The notes: generated by a model from the letters alone, not told the origin. A stretch of 64,000 bases of DNA from Phascolarctos cinereus (GCF_002099425.1 NW_018344059.1:6398001-6462000), one strand, 5' to 3'. Counted from the stretch's first letter, positions 1 to 11,032 are shown. Made by a program: numbers and translations.

Positions 1-11
1 TGAAGAGCAAG
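1..11 (+). CDS. SIL1: Possible last bases of the penultimate SIL1 exon
   Basis: The first 11 bases end in AAG followed directly by GTCAGT, a usable though weak splice donor. Read in the phase needed to join the exon at 515, they give Lys-Ser-Lys after a partial codon. Human SIL1 has Val-Thr-Glu-Lys just before the last exon, so the final Lys and the phase-0 border agree but the other residues do not. The window edge removes the rest of the exon, so this rests on the donor and the phase alone. It could equally be intron sequence. Confidence 0.35.
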
Positions 12-514
12 GTCAGTCACCTCCTACCCCCTTATCTGGAGCTCTCTCACCCAGGGCTGGGGGCAGAGGGCAGGGAGAATGGGATGGACCTGTGCAGCGT
101 AGGGCAGGCGAGGGATTCAGAAGTCATTCTGCTCCTGCTGCCCGAGCTCACTCTCTCTGTGGCCCAGCTAGCTGGCTCACACATGAGTATGTGCCCATGT
201 GAGTACATCAATGTAAACTAGTCTTCATTCTTGCACAAATCACTTAGGGTAGATGGGAGTCAGTGGCACATCTTTGTATGTGAAGAACAGCAAATTATTT
301 TAAAATTGACAGTATTCAGATTCACAATCAATTCTGTCTTGCTTATGAGTGGAGTTTTTTTGTTTGTTTTTTCAGTTTTTTACCCTCTTGGCCTTATAAA
401 TGTAAATTTCCTCCGTATCTCACCTTGATTTTGATGCCTTGGCTAGCTGGATATCTGGTGACTTGGTACTGACTCTGTGTCCTTTCTGCTTTTCCTCCTC
501 CCTGTCTTTTGCAG
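12..514 (+). other. SIL1: Sequence 5' of the last SIL1 exon (probable last intron)
   Basis: This stretch ends in a pyrimidine-rich tract and GCAG at 511-514, a good 3' splice site for the SIL1 terminal exon. If the donor at position 12 is real, the intron is about 503 bp. No repeat or other gene is recognised in it. The 65-codon frame at 231-428 lies here and looks like chance. Confidence 0.6.
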
Positions 515-868
515 ATGTTGGTAGAGACCGCTGAGCGTGGCCAGGATCCCCCAGAGGAGAAGGTGCAGCAGTACCGCCAGGTGGAGCTCATGCCAGGACT
601 GCAGGAGCAGGGCTGGTGTGGCATTGTTTCGGGTCTGCTGGGGCTGCCAGAGCATGACATGCGGGAGAAAGTGCTGCGGACCCTGAGTGCCCTCCTCACC
701 CCTTGTCGGGACCGCTACCGCCAAGATATCCTACTCAGCAGCACCCTCCAAGGTTTACGGGACGAGTACCAGGAGCTGGCTGCTCTGGAACAGCAGGATG
801 GGGAAGAGAATGGCTACTTCCAGGAGATGCTGGGCACCATCAATGGCTTCATCCAGGAGCTTCGATGA
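515..868 (+). CDS. SIL1: SIL1 nucleotide exchange factor, last coding exon
   Basis: This exon encodes the C-terminal 117 residues of SIL1, the ER-lumen armadillo-type nucleotide-exchange factor that releases ADP from BiP (HSPA5). The exon opens after GCAG with Met-Leu-Val-Glu and stops at TGA 866-868. Diagnostic stretches shared with human SIL1 are QQYRQV near residue 19, LPGL-EQGWC, LPEHD-REKVL-TL, the invariant TCRDRYRQD-type block (here PCRDRYRQD), QDGEE-GYFQE and the extreme C-terminus. Human SIL1 ends in KELR, a KDEL-like ER-retention signal; this copy ends in QELR. The N-terminal edge of the exon is more diverged than the rest. In-frame TTG/ATG codons at 509-517 are not starts, because they span the splice acceptor. 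The gene runs towards CTNNA1 and ends tail to tail with it. Loss of human SIL1 causes Marinesco-Sjogren syndrome. The identification is by remembered sequence; confidence is high. Confidence 0.95.
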   Translation: MLVETAERGQDPPEEKVQQYRQVELMPGLQEQGWCGIVSGLLGLPEHDMREKVLRTLSALLTPCRDRYRQDILLSSTLQGLRDEYQELAALEQQDGEENGYFQEMLGTINGFIQELR

Positions 869-1012
869 CGTCACCCCTCGGGCTACTGGTGGACAGAGAG
901 GGAGGCACGGCATTCAAAGGAACTCTTGTGGATTGAGGGAAGACTTCCCACACTGACATTGACGTGCCCTGCTGACCCTGTATTGGTCATTAAATGGAGG
1001 TGTTGAGAGTTT
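869..1012 (+). other. SIL1: SIL1 3' untranslated region
   Basis: A very short 3'UTR of about 140 nt runs from the stop codon to the expected cleavage point, 10-25 nt beyond the ATTAAA at 989-994. A GT-rich element follows. The end point is inferred from the signal, not seen directly. Confidence 0.75.
989..994 (+). terminator. SIL1: ATTAAA polyadenylation signal of SIL1
   Basis: The common variant signal ATTAAA lies 121 nt after the stop codon. It is followed within 10-35 nt by a GT-rich tract (1001-1027, TGTTGAGAG...TTTGTGTGT), the expected downstream element. No better signal lies nearby. Confidence 0.8.
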
Positions 1013-1734
1013 GCTGTTTGTGTGTCCTTTTCATCTTCTTGACAGGCCTGATCTGCAGAGCGTTATGTGGTAGAGGTACATCTGCACTAGAGTGTGCAGG
1101 ATAGAAATTCTCAGAACTGGTCAGGAGCCAAGTAGCAGGGTTGGGATGAATAGTAGAAAAAACTGAGCAATGGGGCCTTATTTACAGTGCTGCTAAATTA
1201 GGGTAAGTCAGAAGTTCTGAAGTTGGGATTCCTTCAGGGGTTTGTGGACAGATTTTAAGGCGGTCTGTGAAGTTGAAAGGGAAAAATGTTTAGATGACTG
1301 TATTTTGATATAATTGATTTCCTTTGTAATTATTTTACACATTTAGAAACATTATTTTGAGAAGGTATCCATGTACTTCATCAGACTGTCCAAGGTTCCA
1401 GGACACCTAAAAGGCGAATATCTCTTAGGTTCAACAAGCAGATATTCCAAGTCAGTGAACCTGAGGCGCCAGTATTGAGGACAGTGACTCTTATCTGGCC
1501 TTCTGGACATTGGTTTGCACATGGTATTGCGTGCTTGGCCAGGTCAGGAGATTCACTTCCCTGTGGGCTAGTTTGCATGCGGGAATCTCCTCCCAGCACC
1601 CCAGACTACAGTCCTGCCTGCTAACCAGTAGGATACGGCATCTGTCCCCGACCCCTTGCCCCACGGATGACCCGAATCCAAACTCTTTCTAGGCCTCGGG
1701 TTTCAGTTCTGTGCATTTTTCAGCACTTATATTT

Positions 1735-1880
1735 CTATGACACTTTTAAGCTTTACAAAGATCTTTCTTGACAGTAATCCTATAGGACATATACTTGCCA
1801 GTTTTATTATCACCATTTTACAGATGAGAAGACCGGGTTCAGAGATTCTGTGGTCTTAAGAGTTCAGAGTGACTTGGACG
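1735..1880 (-). repeat. MIR SINE fragment
   Basis: The sequence around CCATTTTACAGATGAGAAGACCG and the preceding TTACAAAGATC...CCTATAGGACATATAC follow the antisense core of the ancient mammalian MIR SINE (memory of the consensus: ATCCCCATTTTACAGATGAGG). A second small piece with the same core lies at 2030-2075. Confidence 0.65.
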
Positions 1881-3689
1881 TGGTTTGGATTAGACTTGTG
1901 CTGTCTTTTTCTGAAGTTGGTCAATGTGGACAAGGTGTTTTGTAAACCTTAGATTCAGTATAATTTAGCGTAGTAATGTGAGCTTTTGTGGCTACCACAT
2001 TTGGTCCTCCTGAGGAACTCAGGGTAAGGATTGTGATCCCCATTTTACAGATGAGGAAACTTCAGAGGTGAGGTTTCGATCGTGAAGTTCTAGATGTGAG
2101 ACGAGGCCACGAGTGCAGGGGGCATCAGACGTGACGGATACACCTTCCTTTAGCGCGGAGGGTCTTAGGGGCAGTATTTTTGCTTGGTGGTAGTGGTGGC
2201 GGTTGTTACTGGTGGTCCTCCGTTTCTGAAGACGACCAGTGACGTCAGAAATGAGTGATGTCTCGGGTATGCTGGCCAGGGATGGGGCTGGAGGGGAGAG
2301 CTGGATCTTAGGCTTTCTGAGAACTAGCACCTTTCTTTCTGACTTCAGCAGATATCATTTCTGTGTGCTGCCACCCATCAGATTTTCTCTCTCCCCCAAC
2401 CAGGCTGGCCTGGGACTTTGGATGACCAGCCAGAAGAGGTCATATGTGAGGTCAGGGAGAGGTGAAGGCCCAGGGCTCTTGTGTGGACTGCCTGGTAGTC
2501 CCAATTACCTCCCCCTCCCTGCCTAGCAAGGTGCAGAGGAGAGACTGTGCACGGCAGCTGTGAGCCTGCTGTATCCATGTTGCTATGGCAACTCTGGCTT
2601 TGGGGTTTCCAGATTTGGATTCCTGTATGTTTGTTTTTCTACCTTTCCCAATGCACCAGCCGGACTGGGCTAGCTCCCTCCCTTCCTTTCCAGAGAAGAA
2701 AACACAAGAAAGCTTAAATCTGGACAGAGACTGGCTCCTCAGGCCCAGGGATTAAAGTTGAGGCCGAGTGGAGAGGGTTGTGGGATATGGATGCTCAGAT
2801 GGGTAGCCTGATTGCTGCTTTCCTCCAGGTCACTCTGCCTGACCCTTCCTAAAAGGCTCCAGATTATTCCTTGGAAAAGGCAAAGTTTGAAAAGCACTTT
2901 GGATGAGATTTTCTAGTCTCCCCACCTTTCCTTGAGTGGGTAGGGCAGAATTATGGCCCTGAGGTGACAGTTTCATACTTGCTTTTCTTATCCTGCCCAG
3001 AGCAGAAATGGGAATTCATGGCAGCTGGCTGGGAGCTTGGGGACTTTGTCTGTGAGGATCTCCCCATTTCATTATTTCTCTCCCCATGATCTCAGCCCTT
3101 TCTAGCCTGTACCAACCAGGGCGTGAGAAGGTTGGGGGTAGTTCAGCACCCAGTACAACAGAGGTATAACTGTTGCCTGGACCCTCCACCTCTACCTATC
3201 AGAGTTGCCGCATGGAGACGTCAAGGAAGAAAACTGAAAGATGAAGGTCAGAGGAGCCCCCAGGGACATAGATGGGGAGCTGTGGGCAGAGGGAGGGCAA
3301 GGTTGGAGTGGTGCCATTTCCTGGGCTCCATTACTGCTCCCAGCAACATCCCACCCACCTTGGACTCTTGAGGTCAGAAAGGATAGGTCCTGTCCTGTGA
3401 TCAGACGTACTCATCTAGGGTCTCATTTCTTTCAGTTCCGGTCTAATTTCTCTCTAGTTTTTACCTTTCAGCTCTCTTTCTTCTCTAGGAAGAGCAATAG
3501 ATATTTATGGCCTTTCAGAGGCACCGCTGGAAAAGGCAGGAAGGAACAGGGCCCTGGGTTTTGTTCTTCCTGCCCCCCCACGTACTGATGGCGGTGCCAG
3601 AGCTGGCTCCAAGGCGAGAGTGACACTGTCATCACCTCACCTGTCCTGTTGGCAGATTCCTCAGACACCCTTTGCTTTTCTGCTGTGTT

Positions 3690-3955
3690 CATTGTCCTCA
3701 TTCCTAATCTTCTTCTCCTGACTACCTTTAGGTCTCAGCTCACATCTCACCTTCTGCAAGAAGCGTTTTCGGTTCCTCTTATTACTAGCGCTTCCCTCTG
3801 ACACTGCCTCCCAGTTTATTCTGAATATATCTTATTTGCACATATTCATTTTCATATTGCATTAGAGTATGAGTTTCTTGAGAGCAGGGACTATTTCTTT
3901 GTATTCCCAGCATATATTCCCTGGCATATAGGAGGCACTTAATGATTGCTGTTTG
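3690..3955 (+). repeat. L2 LINE 3' end
   Basis: The typical old L2 3' end is readable: a CT-rich part (CTTCTGCAAGAAGCGTTTTC), then GAGTTTCTTGAGAGCAGGGA, TATTCCCAGCA, CTGGCATATAGGAGGCACTTAATGA. The diverged state fits a repeat that predates the marsupial-placental split. Confidence 0.7.
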
Positions 3956-3984
3956 ACTTCTTCCCCTTCAGGACTTTGTCTTTG

Positions 3985-4125
3985 TGTCAAGCCAGTCCAG
4001 TATTTACTGAGTGCCCACCATGGGCCTGCCCCTCCAGCTTTCTTCAGTGTATTGTGTGAGATATTGGAGAACATGGTACATGACCTTGGAGAGAGAGCTC
4101 CTGTTCTTGAATGAGAGTTAACAAA
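3985..4125 (+). repeat. Unnamed old dispersed repeat, 5' part (copy 1)
   Basis: This segment (CAGTATTTACTGAGTGCC..., TTGGAGAACATGGTACATGACCTTGGAGAG) matches the segment at 4885-5010 in the same order. It also resembles pieces at 18135-18260, 59305-59410 and 50795-51750. All look like one old interspersed family that begins near AACA-GCATTTATTAAGTGCC. I do not have a reliable family name. Confidence 0.5.
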
Positions 4126-4884
4126 TGGAATCTAGGGCAACCCAGCGATGGAGAGGTATTTGGGGAGTTTCTGCCTTCGGCTTTTCCTCTTCTTCCCCCC
4201 AGCTCTTCTCCATGTTCTAACTCTGGGCCTCTGCCCAAACTGAAGGCCACTTAGCTTGTTTTCAGTGCCCAAAGTTTGGGGGACCTGGGGCTGTGGAACA
4301 AGAATAAACACATTCACGTTTGATTTAATTTGGGCTGAGACATTCCCAGAGATGGAAAAGTGGAAATACTTTTAAGAATATCACCAGAACACTCACTCTG
4401 TTTTCTTAATGGCAGTTTCACTCATCCCAGTGTATTCTCATTTGCCATTTGAGGGCAAAGGAAAAAAAATGGATGAAGTGCCGAGATGGTGGGACGGGGA
4501 GTTGGAGAACACACGTATCCCTTCGCCCCATTCTTTTTCACTGGCAGGTCATGCCAGAGCCTCCAGGCCTTTCAAGAGTGGAAATCTGTCTAGTCTGAAT
4601 GGCAGTTCGTGGTTGGTAGTTTCTCTCATGCATGCAGGGAACCAGGGTAAGGATCTCATTGAATCCTTCCAGGTAGTTGGCCGGCAGGGGCTGAGAGGGT
4701 GGGGTAGGGGTGAGGTGGTGGACAACTTGCCTGCTCTATCCAGTATGGCATTCGGCATCCCTAATGGAAGCACGATATGTGGATGTGTGTGCTGTTGCCT
4801 TGCGAGTTTTCAGAATAGAAACCAGGTGTACTGTTTTCTGTGGGTGGTTGCCCTTCCTTGGGACCCCTGAGATATAGCTTCTAG

Positions 4885-5010
4885 TCTGAAGCCACTCCAG
4901 CATTTACCTACCGAGTGTCCACAATGTGCCCATCCATCCCTATTCACATTGGAGAACATGGTCTCTGACGTTGGACAGCTCCCATTCTAATATGGGAGAT
5001 AAATGGTATT
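4885..5010 (+). repeat. Unnamed old dispersed repeat, 5' part (copy 2)
   Basis: A second copy of the family at 3985-4125 shares CCA-GCATTTACCTACCGAGTG, TTGGAGAACATGGT and the spacing between them. It ends in CCCATTCTAATATGGGAGATAA, the block that reads ACATTCTGTTGGATAGATAC in the copy near 51.06 kb. Confidence 0.5.
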
Positions 5011-5803
5011 AGCAGAACAAATGGAGCCATTTCTGCTGTGGGTTGGCACGAAGCTGACCAGGCTCCCAGACTGCCATTTCCATGGAGTAGAGACAGGGTT
5101 CTTTGCATTCTCCTTCCCCTCCACGGGTCTTTATTTTCAGCATGTTTGGCACTGTAATGTATGGAACGTGATGACCACGCAGACTGGTGACAAGGTATGT
5201 AGAGGTGGCTACTCTGGGGGCTCCGAGTCCTGGATGAGATTAAATGGAGGCTGTGCCTGGAGAGCTCCCCAGCCAGCTTTATTATTCCCTACAACTGTGG
5301 CCCAGGGGCTAGAAAGAAGATAGCATTCTCTTCTCCCCCTGCAATGCTCTGGGAGTGGTACCAGCCAGGTCAGGGGCCTCAGATTTTCAGCAGAGCACAG
5401 GGAGGGATGGCACAGATACGGTGGACGTTACAACCCCTGCCAACAGGCAGTATCTTCTCTGGGTTCTTACCTAAGAGCCAGGGACAAATAAGGGACTTGT
5501 GGCTACAACATGATGGCAGTGTGATTGGCCTGTTCATGGAAGGGCCTGTAGGCTGACAAAACGGAGATGAAAGGAGGAAAAGGACAGGGAATGCAAGGCC
5601 TCAGGAGAAATTCTAATGGGTTAAGTTCAGTGGATTGGGGCCAGGCCCCTGTACGGGGAAATGAAGGGATGAACGTGGGAGCTTGAGACCTCACTGTGGG
5701 AGGACAGTTAGTTTCTGGGAGCCAAGGAGCAACTTACTGGGAAGAATTTCCAGACCTAGGAACGATGGATCATCTAGGACTGGTAGCTTTGTTAGCCTGT
5801 CTT

Positions 5804-5950
5804 TTTGTTGTTGTTTTTAGGCAGCCGGACTTGCCCAAGGTCACACAGCTAGTAAGTGTCAAAGTGTTCGGTCTGAGGCCAGATTTGAACTCGGGTCCTC
5901 CTGACTTCTGGGCCAGTACTCTATCCACTGCACCACTTAGCTGCTTCCCT
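5804..5950 (-). repeat. Marsupial tRNA-derived SINE, with target-site duplication
   Basis: Read on the - strand it starts GCAGCTAAGTGGTGCAGTGG and carries GGTTCAAATC-type B-box sequence (GAGTTCAAATCTGGCC), then the CORE-like ACTTACTAGCTGTGTGACC and a T/G-rich tail. It is flanked by 13-bp direct repeats GTTAGCCTGTCTT (5791-5803) and GTTGGCCTGTCTT (5951-5963), with one mismatch. This is the WSINE1/MAR1-like class, named from memory. Confidence 0.85.
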
Positions 5951-6499
5951 GTTGGCCTGTCTTATGACCTAGAATATTTTTAGAGCCTGTTTAGGGGGGG
6001 AGCGGGTAGTATATTCCTCTGGGACTTGTCTTTGACCATTCATTGTTTCCCACTTATTCATAGCTCTTCATTTGTTTCATTTAATATCCTCCAATGAGAA
6101 AGGGATGCAGGGGAGAGAGAAAACAAGGGAAATGTACACTTTAGATACCTGGCAGGAAGGTTCAGTGAAAGGCTACCGGAAGATTTTTGAAACCAGAGGC
6201 AGAAACTTTCCCTGCAGATTTTGTCCTGCTGCCCATTCCCAATTAGAGCTGAAGGAAGGAAGGTGTCTTATATGCTACAATGGATGCTCTACTTTCTGCA
6301 ACAGATGTTGCAAATCGAGTCTTTTTAAGTGGACTGCAAAAGAGCTGGCCTTTTCTTAATAAAAATCCTACTGTGGATCCCTCTATAAAACAAATAATTA
6401 CTCCTTAACTTACATCTGTTGTATAAATGGTTTTTTTTTCCGCGTTAGCCCTCTGTAGGGAGCTGTTCACAGCTAATTAAAGGAGAAGGGCACAATCTC

Positions 6500-6680
6500 A
6501 TCTGTCTACTACAAATCAGCCCAGTTTCATAGTGGTGGAAAGGGGGTTGGGGGAAGGGGTCACACATAGATTTAGGGTTGTAAGCAGGAGTTGGGGTTTG
6601 AACTCGGGTTCTCTGACACCAAAACTATTCCTCTTTCCATCACTCTTCCTCTGCGGGACTAGAGCTGGCCCAAGTACAAT
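6500..6680 (-). repeat. MIR-like SINE, diverged
   Basis: Antisense signs of a tRNA-derived old SINE are present: GGGTCACACATAGATTTAGG, GGGGTTTGAACTCGGGTTCTC (B-box region) and the closing CTATTCCTCTTTCCATCAC. The ends are diffuse. Confidence 0.55.
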
Positions 6681-6724
6681 TTTTATAATTCTGTGATGAC
6701 AGCTCACACACTATAAACAGAGCT

Positions 6725-6835
6725 GGTTATCCTTCATTCTCAAAGTGGACCAAAATGACATCATGGTGTTGGAGTCAAGCTACATGTCAGCGTGGCTGAT
6801 CAGACCAATAGCAGCTCAAATCTACATACAATACA
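6725..6835 (-). repeat. Fragment of an old LINE, related to 35600-35960
   Basis: CATTCTCAAAGTGGACCAAAATGACATCA-GTTGGAGTCAAG and GGCTGATCAGACCAATA-AGCTC recur at 35614-35720 in the same order, so these are two copies of one family. In that larger copy the - strand resembles the tail of a LINE reverse-transcriptase ORF. The strand here is inferred from that copy. Confidence 0.5.
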
Positions 6836-6867
6836 GTATGTGCGTGTACATACATCAGTCGTTAAAT

Positions 6868-6976
6868 GGTGAACTCCTTGGGGGCAGGGATGGACTTTGG
6901 CCCCTTTTTGTATCCTCAGTACTTAGCACAATGCTTGGCATGTAGCAGGTGCTTAATAAATGTTTATTAACTGACT
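6868..6976 (+). repeat. L2 LINE 3' end
   Basis: GAACTCCTTGGGGGCAGGGA, TATCCTCAGTACTTAGCACA and GCTTGGCATGTAGCAGGTGCTTAATAAATG form the classic closing sequence of L2-type elements. Confidence 0.75.
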
Positions 6977-7649
6977 CTATATAAAACACTTTAAACCATT
7001 TCATCTGGAACTCCTGATAGGCCCATAAGGAGGCTGATGTGCATTTGCTAAGCAGGGGCCCCTCATAGGACACTCTCTTAGAGGCAGAGATTTTAATCCA
7101 GGCCTTCTCGATCCAGAGCCTCACGAGATTTAATGCTACAAGTCTTTGTGAGCTAGAGGGTCAGTCACGAGCAGCTGCTGGCTCACAGAAGCTTTTTAAA
7201 GAGCTGCATGTGTGATGGTGCACGCCTCCAGACGCTGCCAGTGTTTAACTAGTTTTAGTCGACTACATGAATGTATTACAAGTGAAGGCTTTGAATCGTG
7301 GGGAATGTGTTAATACACAAAAGAGGGCATGATAATTTTGTTACTACCTTGGTTAAACTATTGATCTTCTAAAAAAGTACATATAAAAGTTCTGTTAGAA
7401 TCAATACAATACTCTTTCCTGTTTGATTAGGTTTGCCATCCAATCCTATTTCATTCCCACATAGGAGGATCACACCCTCAGAAGGCAAGGGTAAGATAGG
7501 ATAGTTTTTCTTAAGAGACTGTGGGAGTTATGAAAAGAGAAAAGGTTGGGTCCTAGATGGGGTAGGGGATTTAGGCAGGACACTTAATCTGAAAATTGTA
7601 CCTGATGAAAATAGTTTGAGTGGAAAGGGGAGAGAAACTTTGGCCCACT

Positions 7650-8769
7650 TGGCTGGATTTCATCATGCACTTTATTGGGAAAAGTTTGTGTAAAAAATAT
7701 TCAAATTCATAAAATTTAAATAAGACAGTAAAATTATACCTTGTAGCTATAGTAATCGCTATAGTAACCACAAATAATGTAAAGTTGAAATTATTGCCTG
7801 AACAAACACTATTTTGCAAGGCTTCTTTTACAAGCCCAAGGCAGAAAACACTGCAATTATTAGAAATGAGCACAATGACAAATTTGCATTTGAATACTGG
7901 GAGAAAGCAAAAAACATGTTACTATTGCAGCACCACAACACACCCGCTGGAAAGAGCAATTTTATTAATGTCCTGCAGCAAAGTACATTAGTAATTTGTA
8001 ACCAAGCATTAAAATTCTCATCCTGTGTCCTAAAGAGAGTAATCCGTTTTCTTCATGATGCATGTTGTTTTACTGAATTTCTTACAGATTGTCATTTTGC
8101 AGACATACATGAAATCCCTCACATAAGGGATACTGCCGACCTTGGTAAACACTGGGCTCCCCAAGACGTCTGAGTGGGCAGGCCTGGGTGCTTACGGGCA
8201 CCTTTTAATTTAATAACAGCCTATCTATCTATCTGCCCAAAATGGTTTCTCTGACGACAGCCTTCTCCACAGCACAATGTACCCAAGTGCTCTCTTCCAA
8301 ATCCAAAAGTTTGAGTTAGAAAGCTGTAGGATGTGACATATTTTCTCACCAATTTCCCTCCTGAATACTACAAGCAACAGTCCCCACCTTTCTGTTCACT
8401 GCTGACACAAACCTCTCGATCACAATGCAAACCTTCAATCATGGAGACAGACACATCATGATACAATAGTGTTAGCAATCTCTTTGGTTATAGTTTTTCT
8501 TCAAGCTTATATTTTTAAAAAAATGCAACTAAAAATAATGCTTCTGGAATCTAAAGGCATCCTCCACTGAAATACAAGCTTGTTCTCATACTGGTATCAC
8601 ATGGTCAGGTTTAAAAAAAAAATCTACATTCTCATAGCATCTAATATCAACATTATATTAAGGAAATACATTTGAATGAACAGGAAATGTCTATGATTCA
8701 CAGAAGCCATTTGAAGGAAAGTTAGTTTAGAGAAGACAGTGGCAGAAGGTGTGACCGGCTGAAGCCGCT
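7650..8769 (-). other. CTNNA1: CTNNA1 3' untranslated region
   Basis: This is the span from the CTNNA1 stop codon to the likely cleavage site just past the AATAAA at 7671-7676. It is unique-looking, AT-rich DNA without a recognised repeat except a short TATC run near 8221-8234. The lack of transposon copies over 1.1 kb contrasts with both flanks and suits a conserved 3'UTR. A 119-codon frame on the other strand (7814-8173) has no recognisable product. Confidence 0.65.
7671..7676 (-). terminator. CTNNA1: Candidate AATAAA polyadenylation signal of CTNNA1
   Basis: On the - strand a canonical AATAAA (in CCCAATAAAGTGCATG) lies about 1.1 kb after the CTNNA1 stop. It is the first canonical hexamer I find in a plausible position, and a GTGCATGATG segment follows. 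An upstream, non-canonical signal cannot be ruled out. Confidence 0.6.
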
Positions 8770-9057
8770 CTAGATACTGTCCATGGCCTTGAACTCACTG
8801 AGGGCCTGCACAGGATTCACATGCTTCTTCTGAGACGCCCGCTTGATTTTCGTCTGGGTTTCATCCTGTTTTTCTCTCTTCACCAAGGGCTTCTTTTCTG
8901 GGGCCTTCATCTTCCAGGACACAGCAGGGAGGTTGAGAGAAGCCATTCCCTGGGATTTCTGGTACTTGGTGGAGGCCACATAGGAAGCCTTCACAGTCTG
9001 TACCACAGCATTCATCAGGTTCTTGGCTGCCTGGATCAGGGACATTGCACTGTCCAC
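8770..9057 (-). CDS. CTNNA1: CTNNA1 last coding exon (human exon 18)
   Basis: This exon encodes the last 95 residues (human 812-906) of alpha-E-catenin, the adherens-junction protein that couples the cadherin-beta-catenin complex to F-actin. It begins Val-Asp-Ser-Ala-Met-Ser-Leu-Ile-Gln right after a CCCCAG acceptor (CAG at 9060-9058) and ends with SEFKAMDSI and a stop at 8772-8770. It contains the end of the five-helix actin-binding domain and the basic C-terminal extension (KMKAPEKKPLVKREKQ, then KIKRASQKKHVNP). I see no difference from the human sequence as I remember it. The length equals the human exon. Confidence 0.97.
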   Translation of the reverse strand: MDSAMSLIQAAKNLMNAVVQTVKASYVASTKYQKSQGMASLNLPAVSWKMKAPEKKPLVKREKQDETQTKIKRASQKKHVNPVQALSEFKAMDSI

Positions 9058-11032
9058 CTGGGGTCACAAAACACAACATGCCTCTTAGAGACTTGGGACG
9101 GAGGATGGTTATGCACTTAAATCAAACTCAATGCCTTTTTCCCCTCCAGGAATCGATATCTAGAGTTCCATCAACTATATCTGTAACGGCACTCTTTGGT
9201 TGGGTGATGGAATTATACATTCTGGGATCTGTGAAATCGTTTTAAAAAACATCTATATTCCAAAATCATTGGTTTCTTTTGTAATCCTGTGCCTTTTAAA
9301 ACACTGTTCTAAGGAGGGGAAAATGAAGAATCTCTGATCCACACTGAGTCCCAGAGGAGGACAAAAAAAGGGGCATATGTATATGGGTCCATCTTAGGAC
9401 TGGCCTGGGCAGATGGTGTGTGTGGTGGGCAGGGGTCGAGACCTCTGTGCATGTAAGGAGTTAAGATGTTGTCCTGGAAGTGTAGATGCAACTAGAGGCA
9501 GGTAGGGAGACCACTGAAACCATGGGAAAGATAGCAAAGATGTTAAACTCTTTTGCTTCATGGTAGGCATAGGGGACTAGAGAATCAATACTGCTGACAT
9601 AGTACTTCTTGATTAAAATATCAGTGAATACATGAATATGGAAGGGAAAAAAATTATATTCTAACTTCCCCTGACCCATAAATGAAATTTAGTATTTCCT
9701 TTTATTTGGAATGTAGACCAAAAAAATTACTGTGAGATTAACATTATTTTGTGTCTATAACCAGAGGCAAAGAAGAAAAAAAGCATGGGTGGTTCAGATC
9801 CTCATTTCAATCCAATGAGATAGAAACCCAGGAGAAAGGCCTCAGAAGCCCACACAATTTTGGCTAAGACTATGGGAGATCTGGGGGTCAGTGAGGCAAC
9901 TTCTGCATAGTCATGTGGTGCCTGGGGGTTAGATTAGAGCCTCCACCTACAACCTAGTGGAAATTTCAGAAACCTCTCTTATATGAAACAGGTTAGGAGG
10001 AATCCCCTGTAAACCGTATTCTCTCCAGGATGAGGAGTCACTGGAAATAAAGAGGGCACTTCAGCTTTGAACAGTATTGCCAACAAGAGCCAACAGGTGC
10101 CTGGTAGTTGGGTTAATCATCTCTGGCTGACATCAATGCCCATTACTTCGATTACAACCAGATAAGTTTGCACTTATAAGCAAAGATTTTTTTTCCCTTC
10201 TGTTTTCCTGTACCTTACATGGCTCCCCCTATTCAGCAATGCCAGAACTGAGATAACCGAGATGGGTGTGCCAGGCAGCAGGTCTGCAAGGCTCATTCTA
10301 GAATGCCAGTGTTTAACTCGACAGGGTCTGTACCGCCTGCCTCACTTGTACTTCTGAAAAGCAACAAGGGTCCTAAAAGGCACTCGCTCTAATGCATTTG
10401 TCATGCCATAACTCCTTTCAGAAACCCCCGATTTTCCAAATTCCACCTCGATGGTGGTGCTAAGTGTAAATGCCTGATTCAGCCGAGGCTGTGGTGAGCT
10501 AGGGGCAGGGCCCAAAGGGACCCACACTTTGAAAATCACAGCTCTCACTCAAACGAGGACTGATTGTTTCTAAGGTCCCATTTGGAATATGATCATCTGT
10601 GTATAAGTAGGTTCTCCAAGCTGCTGGCCCATGTGTCCCACTTTACGTGACCATATCTTCTTTATGACTAAGATGGAAAACTCGGAGGGTAAAAACATTT
10701 CTTTCCAAATTAGTGATAATGTTCTTGGCAACTGCTCTCAGCTGCTTTCAACAGTACATGGCTACATGGCTTAGGGCCACCAAGGAATGTATGTTCCATA
10801 TCTGGTCTACTTACCTTTGTTTTCTTTTCCCCCAAGACCTAGGTCAGATATCAAAACCTTGGGCAAAGTGTGTTTTGGGGTCTACACTGTGAAACAGCTA
10901 CCTTACTGGCTGTGTTTACTGAAGGCCATTTCAGAGTATGTCTGTGTCAGGCCCCAACTAATATGAACCGAGTTTGTTCAGACCTAAGCAACTTTATTCA
11001 CATTCAGTAATTTACTTTTTAGGAAAACTCAC
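9058..11032 (-). other. CTNNA1: CTNNA1 intron 17
   Basis: The intron is 1,975 bp with a GTGAGT donor and a CCCCAG acceptor. I recognise no repeat or nested gene in it. AT-rich unique sequence predominates. Confidence 0.85.

Larger units (their letters stand above)
1013..7649. other. Intergenic region between the SIL1 and CTNNA1 3' ends
   Basis: About 6.6 kb separates the two convergent genes. It holds MIR, L2 and tRNA-derived SINE copies and pieces of an unnamed old repeat family, each listed separately. The stretches 1013-1730, 2100-3690 and 5010-5790 contain nothing I can assign. The open frames here (for example 4409-4870, 153 codons) have no recognisable protein and vertebrate-noncoding composition. 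No gene is supported. Confidence 0.75.

Noticed and set aside
4409-4870. 153-codon frame in the intergenic region
   Set aside because: Low-complexity, no known motif, no supporting exon structure; a chance frame.
5696-5983. Frame containing GLRPDLNSGPPDFWAS, also seen at 63607-63804
   Set aside because: This peptide is the translation of the tRNA-derived SINE and recurs wherever the SINE does; it is not a gene.
7814-8173. 119-codon open frame on the + strand
   Set aside because: It lies antisense to the CTNNA1 3'UTR, has no recognisable domain and no splice or polyadenylation support.
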